In this document: positions 36,083 through 45,384 of the stretch, one piece after another
Position numbering within the stretch: the first letter of the stretch is position 1
How the letters are laid out: the number at the start of each line of letters is the position of its first letter
Assembly: GCA_017404985.1 (NCBI GenBank)
Contig: JAFRBK010000011.1
Coordinates: 1 to 64,000, forward strand
Origin: Clostridia bacterium
GTDB taxonomy: Bacteria > Bacillota > Clostridia > Christensenellales > Aristaeellaceae
Length of the DNA stretch: 64,000 bases
Reading direction: 5' to 3'
The notes under the pieces: model-generated
Told to the model about the DNA's origin: nothing
Seen by the model: the letters and a program-made list of their open reading frames with translations, nothing else
Database searches by the model: none
Translations under genes and position numbers: made by a program

Positions 36083-36165
36083 TCAGTCCCGCTCCTTTCT
36101 GCTGTTCCGCGCAGGCGCCGTACCGGGTCTGCCGGCGGAATTTCCCTTTTATTGTTTTCCCGCTT

Positions 36166-36194
36166 ATCATAGCATGTTTTTCGGAAAACGGGAA
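36166..36194 (-). promoter_or_regulatory. Possible promoter of the isomerase-PHP-GGDEF operon
   Basis: Reverse strand TATGAT at 36171-36166 with a good upstream TGC; the matching -35 (TTCCCG) is poor. Confidence 0.35.
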
Positions 36195-36229
36195 CCTCCC
36201 CCCTCCAACATCCCGGGAATTCCGGAAAG

Positions 36230-36305
36230 AAAAAAGGCCGCAAGAGCACTCCGCAAGCGGAATATACAGAAGCGGCGGCGTGACCGAAATCACGCCGCCG
36301 CTTCT
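36230..36305 (-). terminator. Long hairpin after the vWA gene
   Basis: A perfect 16-base stem (36268-36283 with 36290-36305, six-base loop) begins twelve bases past the stop. A second weaker stem (CCGC/GCGG) leads into a run of six T on the reverse strand at 36235-36230. Confidence 0.7.
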
Positions 36306-36316
36306 AATTTCCAGGA

Positions 36317-38149
36317 TTACCTGCTCAAAAGGCCAACCAGATAGACAAATTCTTCTTTGTACACATCTCCGCTCACGGCTCCGCAGCTCCGTAGCAGGGC
36401 CAGTGCGCTGTCCCAGGTAGCGCTCCCCTTCCATTCACTGTCCCGCAGCAGCATCCCGGTCTCCGCCACTGCCGCCGCGAACTTCATGTTGTCCGTCAGC
36501 TCGTCCTTCAGGAGGCTGGTGCTCACCGGATATTCATACAGTTTGCTGATATCTCCGTCCGGTTCCTTGGCACGGATCGCCACTGTCAGCATTTCTCCCT
36601 CGCCGGTCTCTCCGGTCTGCTGGACTGCCGCATAGCGGCTGTCGGCAGCACCGAAATCAAAGTCGCTTCCCGCCGGCACGATCTCGTACAGGGCCGTCAT
36701 CCTGTGGCCGCTGCCGATTTCACCGCCGTCCTTTTCGTCATTGGCGAAATCCTCCGCAGCCATCAGCCGGTCTTCATAGCCGATCAGCCTGTAACCGGCC
36801 ACCAGGGCTGGATTAAAGTCTACCTGGATCTTCACGTCCTTCGCCACCGTCTGGAAGGTGCCGCCCCCTTCGGTCACCAGGGCTTTTCTGGCTTCATGGA
36901 TGCTGTCGATATACCAGCAGTTTCCGTCACCGTAATCGGCCAGGGCTTCCATCTTGTTGTCCTTGTAATTTCCCATGCCGAAGCCCAGGCAGGTCAGCGC
37001 GATCCCGGTCTTTTTCTTTTCTTCCACCATGCGAGCCAGATCGCCTTCGCTGGTCGTGCCCACGTTCAGGTCGCCGTCCGTCGCCAGCAGGATCCGGTTC
37101 ACGCCGCCTTCCTTCTTATACTTTTCTGCAATCTCGTAAGCCCGCAGGATGCCGGCAGACCCGTTGGTGGACCCCCGTGCTTCCAGCTCGCTGATTGCTT
37201 CCATGATGCGGGTCTTTTCCCGGGCCGGCACGCCTTCAATCACCACGCGGTCAGAGCTGGCATAGGTCACGATGGACACCGTGTCCTCCTCCTGCAGCTC
37301 ATCCAGCAACAGCAGGAATGCCCGCTTCACCAGGTCCAGCCGGTCCTCGCCCCACATGCTTCCCGAGGTATCAATCAGGAAGACCAGGTTATGGGGAGCC
37401 CGCTCCTCAGCGGTGATTTCCCTGGCCTGCAGCCCGATCAGCAACAGCCGGGTTTTCGGGTTCCAGGGGCATGGCGTGTATTCCAGCGTCACACCGAAGG
37501 GTTCGTTTCCCTGCGGGGCGGCATATTCATAGTGGAAATAGTTCAGCAGCTCCTCCACCCGGACGCTGTCCGCCGGAACCGTTTCGCCGGCCAGCACGCG
37601 GCGCCGGAACTGCGCGTAAGAACTGGTATCCACATCCGCGGCAAAGGTGGACAACGGGGAGGTCGCAACACTCTGGAAGCCGTTGCTCACAAAGCGGGTG
37701 TATTCATCCGTGTTCCAGCTATCCGCCTTCGCGGATGTGTTCTTCATCGCCCCCATCGCCGGCATGGCGGTCGATGCGGGAACGGCGGCATAGTATGCGC
37801 CGGACTCCGCCGCCTCGTACTCATAATCCTCGTACACGTCATACCGGACATAATCGCCGGCATGCCTTTCCGCGGTTTCCAGTGCCTTCATCGTCACTGC
37901 GTCCGCCATGCCGGTCACCAGCAGCCCCTGGTTCTGCTGGAAGCAGGTGAGCGCCTGCTCGGTATCGTCGTCAAAAGTGCCGGTAGGATCCTTCTCCAGG
38001 TATTCCAGTTCCTTCAGCCTGGCCTGGATCCAGGTTACCTTCTCACCGGTGTCTCCCTTTTTCCAGATTTTGTTTTCCTCCGCCAGCACGCCGGAAACAG
38101 CGCCGATCGCCAACGCGAGAACCAGAATCAATGCAGTCAGCTTCCTCAT
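36317..38149 (-). CDS. Secreted vWA-domain protein with peptidoglycan-binding module
   Basis: 610 residues. Signal peptide 1-23 (LTALILVLALAIGAVSGVLA) is followed by a PG_binding_1 domain (about 30-90: WKKGDTGEKVTWIQARLKEL), a linker, the YfbK-type vWF_A N-domain (about 145-225), a vWA domain (about 250-430) with intact MIDAS (DTSGSMWG, ARGSTNGSAG, ATDGDLN) and a DUF3520 C-terminus (about 430-600). The MIDAS binds Mg or Mn for protein-protein adhesion. Being exported and wall-linked, it may be an adhesion or envelope-stress protein. It stands alone, behind an ECF-sigma-like promoter. Confidence 0.92.
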   Translation of the reverse strand: MRKLTALILVLALAIGAVSGVLAEENKIWKKGDTGEKVTWIQARLKELEYLEKDPTGTFDDDTEQALTCFQQNQGLLVTGMADAVTMKALETAERHAGDYVRYDVYEDYEYEAAESGAYYAAVPASTAMPAMGAMKNTSAKADSWNTDEYTRFVSNGFQSVATSPLSTFAADVDTSSYAQFRRRVLAGETVPADSVRVEELLNYFHYEYAAPQGNEPFGVTLEYTPCPWNPKTRLLLIGLQAREITAEERAPHNLVFLIDTSGSMWGEDRLDLVKRAFLLLLDELQEEDTVSIVTYASSDRVVIEGVPAREKTRIMEAISELEARGSTNGSAGILRAYEIAEKYKKEGGVNRILLATDGDLNVGTTSEGDLARMVEEKKKTGIALTCLGFGMGNYKDNKMEALADYGDGNCWYIDSIHEARKALVTEGGGTFQTVAKDVKIQVDFNPALVAGYRLIGYEDRLMAAEDFANDEKDGGEIGSGHRMTALYEIVPAGSDFDFGAADSRYAAVQQTGETGEGEMLTVAIRAKEPDGDISKLYEYPVSTSLLKDELTDNMKFAAAVAETGMLLRDSEWKGSATWDSALALLRSCGAVSGDVYKEEFVYLVGLLSR

Positions 38150-38193
38150 GGTTTTCTTCTCCTTCCCGGGGTTCTTCTCCCCCTGTCATCCTG

Positions 38194-38221
38194 TCAGACG
38201 CAGGTTCCGGAAAAAAGTTCC
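38194..38221 (-). promoter_or_regulatory. ECF-sigma-like promoter of the vWA gene
   Basis: Reverse strand GGAACTT (38221-38215), 16-base spacer, TCTGA (38198-38194). This equals the E. coli sigma-E pattern and resembles other ECF promoters (GGAAC...CGTC). No TTGACA/TATAAT alternative is evident. Transcription would begin about 38 bases before the ATG. Confidence 0.6.
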
Positions 38222-38255
38222 CGAAAAAAAGAAAAAATCTGAAAAAAGATACAGC

Positions 38256-39017
38256 TTACCCGTCCTCTTCCGTTTTCGGGATCAGCGGAATCCATTTTTC
38301 AAATTCAAAAGCGATGTCTTCCATTCTGTGGGCATCGCTGGCCGGAATCAGCTTTCCCTCATTTCGCGCAATATATTCCTGGATTTCACGGGAAGGATAT
38401 GGCTCCGTCCGGTATCCGCGGGAAATGGCGCCGGTATTGACTTCAAAAATCCCGCCCTTCGCCAGCAGCCGATCTGCCGCTGCCTGCCAGGCGGCCATAT
38501 AGCGGGGATGATGCACGTCAAAAAAGGCATTCTGCTCATTGAACTTGGTCAGCAGGTCGAAATGGCCGACGATTTCGCAGCCTGTCCCGTCCATCACGTC
38601 GCCGGCCAGCGCATAATATGCCTCTGCAAAGGCATACCAGTCCCCACCGAAGTATTTCTGCACACCCTCTGCCTGTTTTTCCGCTGTCCAGTCCACGGAA
38701 AGGCGATGGCCGTCCGGCATTTTGAGCCAGTGTACCGATCCGATCACATAGTCGTAATCCAGGTCGTCATCGGAGTAATAATCGCGTTCCAGTCCGCACA
38801 GCACCCGGATCTTCCCTGCGTACTTTTCCTTGAGCTTTTCCATTTCCTTCCGGTAGGCCAGGGTTCCCTCCGGCGTCATGCCGCATTCATCCCCCACCGT
38901 ATGGGAATGGTCGGAAATGCCGACACAGTCCAACCCCCGGCGAATGGCTTCCCGAATCATGTCCTCCGGCGTATTCTTTCCGTCGGAATATACGGTGTGC
39001 ATATGCAGGTCGCGCAT
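38256..39017 (-). CDS. hisK: Histidinol-phosphatase, PHP type
   Basis: 253 residues: DLHMHTVYSDG, ISDHSHTVG, GLERDYYSDD, EIVGHFDLLTKF and PASDAHRMEDI form the metal site of the HisK/HisJ-type PHP phosphatase, which removes phosphate from L-histidinol phosphate. Its ATG immediately follows the hisIE stop (TAAATG), and it is the last gene of the complete his operon, which otherwise lacks this step (its HisB is the monofunctional dehydratase). Assignment rests mainly on that context. Confidence 0.9.
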   Translation of the reverse strand: MRDLHMHTVYSDGKNTPEDMIREAIRRGLDCVGISDHSHTVGDECGMTPEGTLAYRKEMEKLKEKYAGKIRVLCGLERDYYSDDDLDYDYVIGSVHWLKMPDGHRLSVDWTAEKQAEGVQKYFGGDWYAFAEAYYALAGDVMDGTGCEIVGHFDLLTKFNEQNAFFDVHHPRYMAAWQAAADRLLAKGGIFEVNTGAISRGYRTEPYPSREIQEYIARNEGKLIPASDAHRMEDIAFEFEKWIPLIPKTEEDG

Positions 39018-39665
39018 TTAGGTCATCTTCTCCTGTTTCACTTTGCGGTCGATCACATGTCGGCTGGCCAGCTCCCGGTGGATATCCTCGAGGCTGATGC
39101 CGGCCTCAATCATCAGGACCATGACATGATAGGTCAGGTCCGCGATCTCATAGATCGTTTCCTTCCGGTCCTTGTCCTTCGCGGCAATGATAACCTCGGT
39201 GGATTCCTCTCCCACCTTTTTCAGGATTTTGTCCAGGCCTTTTTCGAACAGATAGGTGGTATAGGAACCTTCCTTCTTTTCGGTCTTTCGGCCACGAATC
39301 AGGTCCATCAGGCCGTTCAGGGAGAATTCATGGCGTTCGTCGCTTTCCCAGACAGTATCGTTGAAGCAGCTCTCCGCGCCTGTATGGCATGCGGGGCCAT
39401 CCTTTTCCACTTTGACCACCAGCGCATCCCGATCGCAGTCTGCCGTGATGGAGACAATGTGCTGATAGTTTCCGCTGGTTTCCCCTTTCAGCCACAGCTC
39501 CTGCCGGCTCCGGCTCCAGAAGCAGGTCAGCCCCTTTTCCATGGAAATCCGGAGGCTTTCCCGGTTCATATAGGCCAGAGTCAGTACCTTTCCGTTCTCC
39601 GCATCCACCACAATGGCGGGAATCAGTCCCTTTTCATCAAACTTCAGTTCATCCATGTTTACCAT
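39018..39665 (-). CDS. hisIE: Bifunctional phosphoribosyl-AMP cyclohydrolase/phosphoribosyl-ATP pyrophosphatase
   Basis: 215 residues. HisI half (1-110): [51 protein letters not shown] with zinc-site Cys/His, CF. HisE half (about 115-215): [20 protein letters not shown] and [15 protein letters not shown]. Catalyses the second and third steps of histidine synthesis. Start ATG with AGAGGTG upstream; a second in-frame ATG three codons later is possible. Confidence 0.97.
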   Translation of the reverse strand: MVNMDELKFDEKGLIPAIVVDAENGKVLTLAYMNRESLRISMEKGLTCFWSRSRQELWLKGETSGNYQHIVSITADCDRDALVVKVEKDGPACHTGAESCFNDTVWESDERHEFSLNGLMDLIRGRKTEKKEGSYTTYLFEKGLDKILKKVGEESTEVIIAAKDKDRKETIYEIADLTYHVMVLMIEAGISLEDIHRELASRHVIDRKVKQEKMT

Positions 39666-39676
39666 AAAAACACCTC

Positions 39677-40435
39677 TCAGTATCTCGCGGGAATCCCGTT
39701 TTTCTGCATTTCCTTTTTCAGGTCGCTGATCCGAACCTCACCGAAATGGAAAATCGACGCCGCCAGGCCGGCATCAACGCCGGGCAGGGCATTGAACAGC
39801 GTGATAAAGTCCTCGATTTTTCCGGCACCGCCGGAAGCGATCACCGGTACCTGAACGGCTTCACAGACCTTCTCCAGCATCTCCAGGTCAAAGCCCTGCT
39901 TTACCCCGTCGGTATCGATGGAGTTTACCACCACCTCGCCTGCACCTTCGCCAACGCAGCGCCGGATCCATTCAATGGCTTCCATGCCGGTGTTCTCCCG
40001 GCCTCCCTTGGCATACACCCGGAGCACACCGTCGACCCGCTTTACGTCCACGCTCAGCACCACGCACTGGTCGCCGTAAAGCTTTGCGGCCTTCCCGACC
40101 AGCGAGGGATCCCGGATCGCCCCGGAGTTCACGCTCACCTTATCCGCGCCGCATTTCAGCACCCGGTCAAAATCCGCCGTGGTGTTGATGCCGCCTCCGA
40201 CCGTCAGCGGAATAAACACGGTCCGCGCTGTTTCCGTCAGAATATCGGTAAAAAGCGCCCGTCCCTCCGCCGATGCAGTAATGTCATAGAATACCAGTTC
40301 ATCTGCGCCGTTTTCACTGTAATACCGGGCCAGATCCACCGGTGAGGCTACATCTCCCAGCTTCTCAAAATTGACGCCCTTAACCACCCGGCCGTCCTTC
40401 ACGTCCAGGCAGGGAATAATCCGCTTCGTAATCAC
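39677..40435 (-). CDS. hisF: Imidazole glycerol phosphate synthase, cyclase subunit
   Basis: 252 residues from GTG at 40435, which overlaps the hisA stop as GTGA with AGGAGC upstream. [50 protein letters not shown] and VIASGGAG are the conserved loops of the (beta/alpha)8 barrel; catalytic Asp residues are in CLDVKDG and SIDTDG. Forms the heterodimer with HisH. Confidence 0.97.
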   Translation of the reverse strand: MITKRIIPCLDVKDGRVVKGVNFEKLGDVASPVDLARYYSENGADELVFYDITASAEGRALFTDILTETARTVFIPLTVGGGINTTADFDRVLKCGADKVSVNSGAIRDPSLVGKAAKLYGDQCVVLSVDVKRVDGVLRVYAKGGRENTGMEAIEWIRRCVGEGAGEVVVNSIDTDGVKQGFDLEMLEKVCEAVQVPVIASGGAGKIEDFITLFNALPGVDAGLAASIFHFGEVRISDLKKEMQKNGIPARY

Positions 40436-41145
40436 TTGGCTGCTCCTATCGCTTCTTTCAGCTGAATATCGCCGGTATAATATGCCTTGCCGATGATGCA
40501 TCCGTACAGGTTCATCTTCCGCAGGCTGGCCACATCCTCCAGGGTGCTCACGCCGCCGCTGGCCGTGATCTGCAGGTTCAGGTTTTCCGACAGTTCCCGG
40601 TACATTTCGCGGTTGGTTCCCCGCATTGCCCCATCCCGGGAAATATCCGTACAGATCAGGGTTCGGACGCCGATTTCCGCCATTTTCCTGCAGAATGGCA
40701 TCAGGCCCAGGCTGGATTGTTCCGTCCAGCCCCTGATTGCCACAAAGCCGTCCCTCACGTCCACGCCGACAGCAATCTTCTCCCCGTATGCCGCCACCGA
40801 TTTCCGGAGAAAATCCTCATCCTCCACAGCGGCCGTACCCAGAATCACCCGGTCCAGGCCGGCATTCAGATAGGTCTCCACGGTTTTCATGCTCCGGATA
40901 CCACCGCCGATCTCACAGAAAAGCCCGCTTTCCTTCCGGATCCGAACCACCGTGTCCAGGTTCGGGGTTTCCCCGCTCCGTGCACCTTCCAAGTCCACCA
41001 GATGCAAATGGGTTGCGCCCTGGGCGGCGAAATCCGCCGCGATCTCCTCCGGATGTTCACTGTACACAGTCATTTGCGCGTAATCACCCTTGTATAAGCG
41101 CACCGCCTTGCCTTCATAAAGGTCTATTGCCGGAAAAATAATCAT
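40432..41145 (-). CDS. hisA: ProFAR isomerase
   Basis: 237 residues. FPAIDLYEGKAVRLYKGDY with catalytic Asp, VDLEGA, EIGGGIR, VILGTAAVED, VGVDVRDG and CTDISRDGAM (second catalytic Asp) are all present. Start overlaps the hisH stop by four bases. Isomerises ProFAR to PRFAR. Confidence 0.97.
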   Translation of the reverse strand: MIIFPAIDLYEGKAVRLYKGDYAQMTVYSEHPEEIAADFAAQGATHLHLVDLEGARSGETPNLDTVVRIRKESGLFCEIGGGIRSMKTVETYLNAGLDRVILGTAAVEDEDFLRKSVAAYGEKIAVGVDVRDGFVAIRGWTEQSSLGLMPFCRKMAEIGVRTLICTDISRDGAMRGTNREMYRELSENLNLQITASGGVSTLEDVASLRKMNLYGCIIGKAYYTGDIQLKEAIGAAK

Positions 41146-41759
41146 GCGCCCACCTCACAGAAAGCCCGCAGGATCGCCAGCCCCACCGTCCCACTCTTTT
41201 CCGGATGGAACTGGCAGCCGCTGACGTTGTCCTTCCACACGCAGGCCGTCAGGTCTGCGCCGTATTCGGCCACGGCGGCCAGGGATTCCTCACAGCCCAC
41301 GGCACTGTATGAGTGGACGAAATAAACATAGTCGCCTTCCCGGATATGCCGGAAAAGGGGGCAGTCCTTTCGTGTGAATTTCAGGGCATTCCAGCCCATC
41401 TGGGGAATCTTCAGCCCGGCAGGAATCCGCTCGGCAATGGGCCGGATTTCTCCGCGCAAAAGGCCCAGCCCCTGATGCTCTCCGTATTCCAGGCTCCGTT
41501 CAAACAGCATCTGCATTCCCAGGCAGATGCCCATCAGCGGTTTCCCGGACGCTGCTGTTTCCCGGACGGTTTCATCCAGCCCGCTCTCCCGCAGCTTCCG
41601 TGCCGCGTCGGCAAAAGCGCCGACCCCCGGCAGAATCACCCGGTCCGCGTTCCGGATCACCGCCGCGTCCGATGTCACTTCCGCGTCCTGCCCGATAGCC
41701 GCGAAGGAGGATTTCAGCGAAAACAGGTTTCCGACGCCGTAATCAACAATGGCAACCAT
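41142..41759 (-). CDS. hisH: Imidazole glycerol phosphate synthase, glutaminase subunit
   Basis: 205 residues. The longer frame to 41909 runs into hisB; ATG at 41759 gives the family start VAIVDYGVGNLFSL and overlaps the hisB stop as TGATG. Class I amidotransferase triad: Cys in GICLGMQMLFE, His and Glu in GCQFHPEKSG. Delivers ammonia to HisF. Confidence 0.96.
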   Translation of the reverse strand: MVAIVDYGVGNLFSLKSSFAAIGQDAEVTSDAAVIRNADRVILPGVGAFADAARKLRESGLDETVRETAASGKPLMGICLGMQMLFERSLEYGEHQGLGLLRGEIRPIAERIPAGLKIPQMGWNALKFTRKDCPLFRHIREGDYVYFVHSYSAVGCEESLAAVAEYGADLTACVWKDNVSGCQFHPEKSGTVGLAILRAFCEVGA

Positions 41760-42346
41760 CACAGGACTCCTTTCGTGGAAGGGATTTCTCCGGCACAGGC
41801 CGGATCGATCGAAACCGCTTCCCGCAGGCTTCTGGCCACGCTTTTGAAAGCGCCTTCGATAATATGGTGGCTGTTCTTCCCGGAAAGCTGCCGAAGATGC
41901 AGAGTACACCGGGCATTCCGAGCAAAGGCTTCAAAAAACTCCTCCGCCAGTTCCGTATCAAAGGTGCCGACCTTTGCCGTGGGAATCTGCAGACCATATG
42001 CCAACAGTCCCCGGCCGGACAGGTCCACGGCGCTCAGGATCAGGCTTTCGTCCATCGGGAGGATCATGCTGCCGTAGCGCCTGATTCCCTTTTTATCCCC
42101 CAGCGCCCGGTCGAAGGCCTGCCCCAGGGCAATTCCGATATCCTCGGTGGAGTGGTGATCGTCCACCCGTATATCTCCGACACAGGTCACCGCCAGGTCA
42201 AACCGCCCGTGGCGCGAAAACAGCTCCAGCATGTGGTCCAGAAATCCCACGCCCGTATGAATCTCGTTTTTCCCGGTTCCGTCCAGGTCCAGCCGGACCG
42301 TGATGTCCGTTTCTCCTGTCGTCCGCCGGATCTCCGCCTGCCGCAT
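41759..42346 (-). CDS. hisB: Imidazoleglycerol-phosphate dehydratase
   Basis: 195 residues, the monofunctional length. Metal-site repeats: [29 protein letters not shown] and [12 protein letters not shown]. Start joined to the hisC stop (TAATG). Being monofunctional, it needs a separate phosphatase, supplied by the PHP gene at the operon end. Confidence 0.97.
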   Translation of the reverse strand: MRQAEIRRTTGETDITVRLDLDGTGKNEIHTGVGFLDHMLELFSRHGRFDLAVTCVGDIRVDDHHSTEDIGIALGQAFDRALGDKKGIRRYGSMILPMDESLILSAVDLSGRGLLAYGLQIPTAKVGTFDTELAEEFFEAFARNARCTLHLRQLSGKNSHHIIEGAFKSVARSLREAVSIDPACAGEIPSTKGVL

Positions 42347-43410
42347 TACGCCATCCCTCCCAGTATTTCCTCCATCACCCGAACCAGCTGTTCCATCTGT
42401 TCCCGGGTGCCAACCGTTATCCGGTTATAGTCCCGGATCCTTTCCTGATTGAAATGGCGAATCAGAACCCCCCGTTTTTTAGCTTCCCGGTACAGGGTTT
42501 CCCCGTCGGCCTTCGGGTGGCGGACAAACAGGAAGTTGGCCATGCTGTCGGTCATTTCGAAGCCCAGCTTCTTCAGCGCCTGGCCGGCCCACCTCCGGTT
42601 TTCCTGAATTATTTTGCTGTTTTTCATGTAATAATCGTCGTGCTCCAGGCTGGCGATTCCGGCCGCGGAAGTCATCCGGTTGACGTTGTAAGGATTAATC
42701 GAATACCGTACCGCTTCCAGATCCCGGATCAGCTCCGGGTTGCCTGCCCCGAAGCCCAGCCGCCCGCCGGCCAGGGAGCGGGATTTGCTGAAGGTCTGCA
42801 CCACCAGCAGGTTGTCGTATTCCCGGATCAGGGGAATAGCGCTTTCCGCGCCAAAGTCCACATAGGCTTCGTCGATAATTACCGCATTGTATGAGTTCTC
42901 CTCCAGAATGCCCTGGATTTCCTCCCGGGTCAGCGCATACCCGGTCGGCGCGTTGGGATTGGCAATAAACACGGTGCCGGCCGTCTGGTAAAAGGCCTTC
43001 GGCTCCAGCCGCAGGTCTTCCTTCAGGGGAATCTCCCGGTACGGAACTCCGTTGATCTGGGCAAACACCGGATAGAACCCATACGTAATATCCGCGAAGA
43101 CGGCCGGTGTATGCCGGTCGCAGAAAGCCATGAACGCAAAATTCAGGATCTCGTCAGACCCATTGGTCATGATCAGCTGCTCTTCCCGAAGGCCGGTCCG
43201 CTTGGCCAGGGCGCGGCGCAGATCCCTGCATTCCGGGTCGGAATACAGATGTAGTCTCCGGCTCTCATTCTGAACAGCCTCCACCACCGCCGGATGTGGC
43301 GGAAAAGGGTTTTCATTGGTGTTCAGTTTGATATACTCCTGGTCCTGAGGCTGTTCCCCCGGCACATACGGCTCCAGGTCCGCGTATTTCTCAGAAAAAA
43401 ACCGGCTCAT
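42346..43410 (-). CDS. hisC: Histidinol-phosphate aminotransferase
   Basis: 354 residues, class II aminotransferase fold. [10 protein letters not shown] near the start, [23 protein letters not shown] and [16 protein letters not shown] with the PLP-binding Lys. Lies 76 bases after hisD. Makes L-histidinol phosphate from the imidazole acetol ester. Confidence 0.96.
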   Translation of the reverse strand: MSRFFSEKYADLEPYVPGEQPQDQEYIKLNTNENPFPPHPAVVEAVQNESRRLHLYSDPECRDLRRALAKRTGLREEQLIMTNGSDEILNFAFMAFCDRHTPAVFADITYGFYPVFAQINGVPYREIPLKEDLRLEPKAFYQTAGTVFIANPNAPTGYALTREEIQGILEENSYNAVIIDEAYVDFGAESAIPLIREYDNLLVVQTFSKSRSLAGGRLGFGAGNPELIRDLEAVRYSINPYNVNRMTSAAGIASLEHDDYYMKNSKIIQENRRWAGQALKKLGFEMTDSMANFLFVRHPKADGETLYREAKKRGVLIRHFNQERIRDYNRITVGTREQMEQLVRVMEEILGGMA

Positions 43411-43486
43411 CCGTACTCCGCTTCCTTTCCTGTTGCAATTTGATCACGACGCCGCTGCTTTTAACGCGGGAAGGGTCTCCCCGGGA

Positions 43487-44761
43487 TTATCCCTCCGTCC
43501 GGCTCAGCGCACTGCGGGCGTGCCCCGTCAGCCCTTCCGTCCGGGCAAACGCAGCCACGTCCTCCGCGACCCGCGCCAGCGCATCCCGGGTGAAATAAGT
43601 ATACTGCGTTTTCTTGATAAAGTCATCCACCGACAGCGGACTGGAAAACTTCGCGGTCCCCTGGGTCGGTAGCGTGTGGTTCGGCCCCGCAAAATAATCC
43701 CCCAGCGCCTCCGGACAATTCCTGCCCATGAACACGGAACCCGCATGGCGGATGCTGTTCAGCCAGTCGAAGGGATTGTCCACGCACAGCTCCAGGTGTT
43801 CCGGCGCAATCTCGTTGGCAATCTCAATGACCTTTTCCAGGGTATCCGCCACAATGATCTTGCCGTTATTGTCGATGGAAACCCGCGCAATGTCCTGCCG
43901 TTCCAGCAGGGGAATCTGCCGTTCCAGTTCCGCCTGCACCTTTTCCGCCAGCTCCGCAGAATCCGTCACCAGCACGGCGCTGGCAAGCTTGTCGTGCTCC
44001 GCCTGGCTCAGCAAGTCCGCCGCCAGGTGCACCGGATTGGATTTTCCGTCTGCCGCAATCAGAATCTCGCTGGGCCCGGCAATCATATCAATGGATACGA
44101 GACCGAATACCTGGCGCTTGGCTTCCGACACAAAAGCGTTGCCCGGGCCGACGATTTTATCCACCTTCGGAACAGATTCTGTCCCGTAAGCCATGGCCGC
44201 AATCGCCTGGGCACCGCCGCATTTCACGATCCGGTCCGCGCCGGCTACCTTGGCCGCCGCCAGAATTACCGGATTGATTTTCCCATCCTTTTTGGGGGGC
44301 GTGGCAATAACCACTTCTCCGACGCCCGCAATCTTCGCGGGAATCACATCCATCAGCACTGTAGAAGGATAAGCAGCCGTTCCGCCGGGCACATACAGGC
44401 CTGCCCGGTCCACTGGTATAATTTTCTGGCCCATCACGATACCGTCTTCATCATTAATAATGAAGGAATTCCGCACCTGGCGGCTGTGGAATTTCCGGAT
44501 ATTCGCCGCCGCCTTTTCCAGGATGGCGACAAACGACGGATCCACGGCCTGCATGGCCTCTTCCATCTCTTCAGGCGTCACTGTCAGGCTGTCCGGCTCT
44601 GCGCCGTCAAAACGGCTGGTATATTCCCGAAGAGCCTCATCCCCACGTTCCTTCACGTTCTTCAGAATATCCGCTACCACCGCTTCCACATTCATGGTGG
44701 GCATGGTTCTGGCGAAAAGCTCGCTGTTGGGAACCTCGCCGTATTTCATAATCCGGATCAT
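43487..44761 (-). CDS. hisD: Histidinol dehydrogenase
   Basis: 424 residues. DRAGLYVPGGTAAYPSTVLM, VDKIVGPGNAFVSEAKRQVFG, DMIAGPSEILI, LLSQAEHDKLAS and GPNHTLPTQGTAKFSS are the signature loops including zinc ligands Gln and His. Start overlaps the hisG stop (ATGA). Two NAD-dependent oxidations to histidine, the final step. Confidence 0.97.
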   Translation of the reverse strand: MIRIMKYGEVPNSELFARTMPTMNVEAVVADILKNVKERGDEALREYTSRFDGAEPDSLTVTPEEMEEAMQAVDPSFVAILEKAAANIRKFHSRQVRNSFIINDEDGIVMGQKIIPVDRAGLYVPGGTAAYPSTVLMDVIPAKIAGVGEVVIATPPKKDGKINPVILAAAKVAGADRIVKCGGAQAIAAMAYGTESVPKVDKIVGPGNAFVSEAKRQVFGLVSIDMIAGPSEILIAADGKSNPVHLAADLLSQAEHDKLASAVLVTDSAELAEKVQAELERQIPLLERQDIARVSIDNNGKIIVADTLEKVIEIANEIAPEHLELCVDNPFDWLNSIRHAGSVFMGRNCPEALGDYFAGPNHTLPTQGTAKFSSPLSVDDFIKKTQYTYFTRDALARVAEDVAAFARTEGLTGHARSALSRTEG

Positions 44762-45384
44762 GCCTGCTTCGCTCCTCTCTCCAATGCTGCTGTCAGCCTT
44801 TCAATCGCTTCCGTCTTGAATTTAAAGCCCGATTTGTTGGCGATCAGCCTCGCCGAAATGGGCACGATGGTTTCGATGACTTCCAGATGGTTTTCCTTCA
44901 GGGTGGTACCGGTTTCCACAATGTCCACAATCACGTCGGACAGCCCCAGGATCGGGGCAATTTCTATGGATCCGTTCAGATGGATGATATCGATGTCCCG
45001 CCCCATGGACGTGTAATAATCCCGGGCGATCCGACTGAACTTCGTAGCCACCCGCAATGTCCTCTCCGGATGGTCCCTGAAGCCTTCCGGTGCCGCCACG
45101 GCCATGCGGCATTTGCCAATATCCAGGTCCAGCAGCTCATATACCTCCGGCCGGTACTCCAGCAGAATGTCCTTCCCGGCCACGCCGATATCCGCGGCGC
45201 CCCGCTCCACGTAGATGGCCACGTCGGACGGTTTCACCCAGAAGTATCGCACACCGGCGGCCTCATTGTCAAAAATCAGTTTCCGTCCGGGCTCCAGCAG
45301 GGCCGGGCACTCAAACCCTGCTTCGGCAAACATGCCATACACTTTTTCTCCCAGCCTTCCTTTGGGAAGCGCGATATTCAACAT
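44758..45384 (-). CDS. hisG: ATP phosphoribosyltransferase, short form
   Basis: 208 residues, the short form lacking the regulatory C-terminal domain, consistent with hisZ being present. IALPKGRLGEKVYGMF, ERGAADIGVAGKD, TKFSRIARDYYTSMG and IVDIVETGTTLKENHLEVI are typical. Catalyses the committed step; histidine feedback goes through HisZ. The first 74 bases lie inside the end of hisZ. Confidence 0.97.
   Translation of the reverse strand: MLNIALPKGRLGEKVYGMFAEAGFECPALLEPGRKLIFDNEAAGVRYFWVKPSDVAIYVERGAADIGVAGKDILLEYRPEVYELLDLDIGKCRMAVAAPEGFRDHPERTLRVATKFSRIARDYYTSMGRDIDIIHLNGSIEIAPILGLSDVIVDIVETGTTLKENHLEVIETIVPISARLIANKSGFKFKTEAIERLTAALERGAKQA

Noticed and set aside
44758..45384. HisG as a truncated gene
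   Set aside because: 208 residues is normal for the short form, which works with HisZ, encoded next to it.
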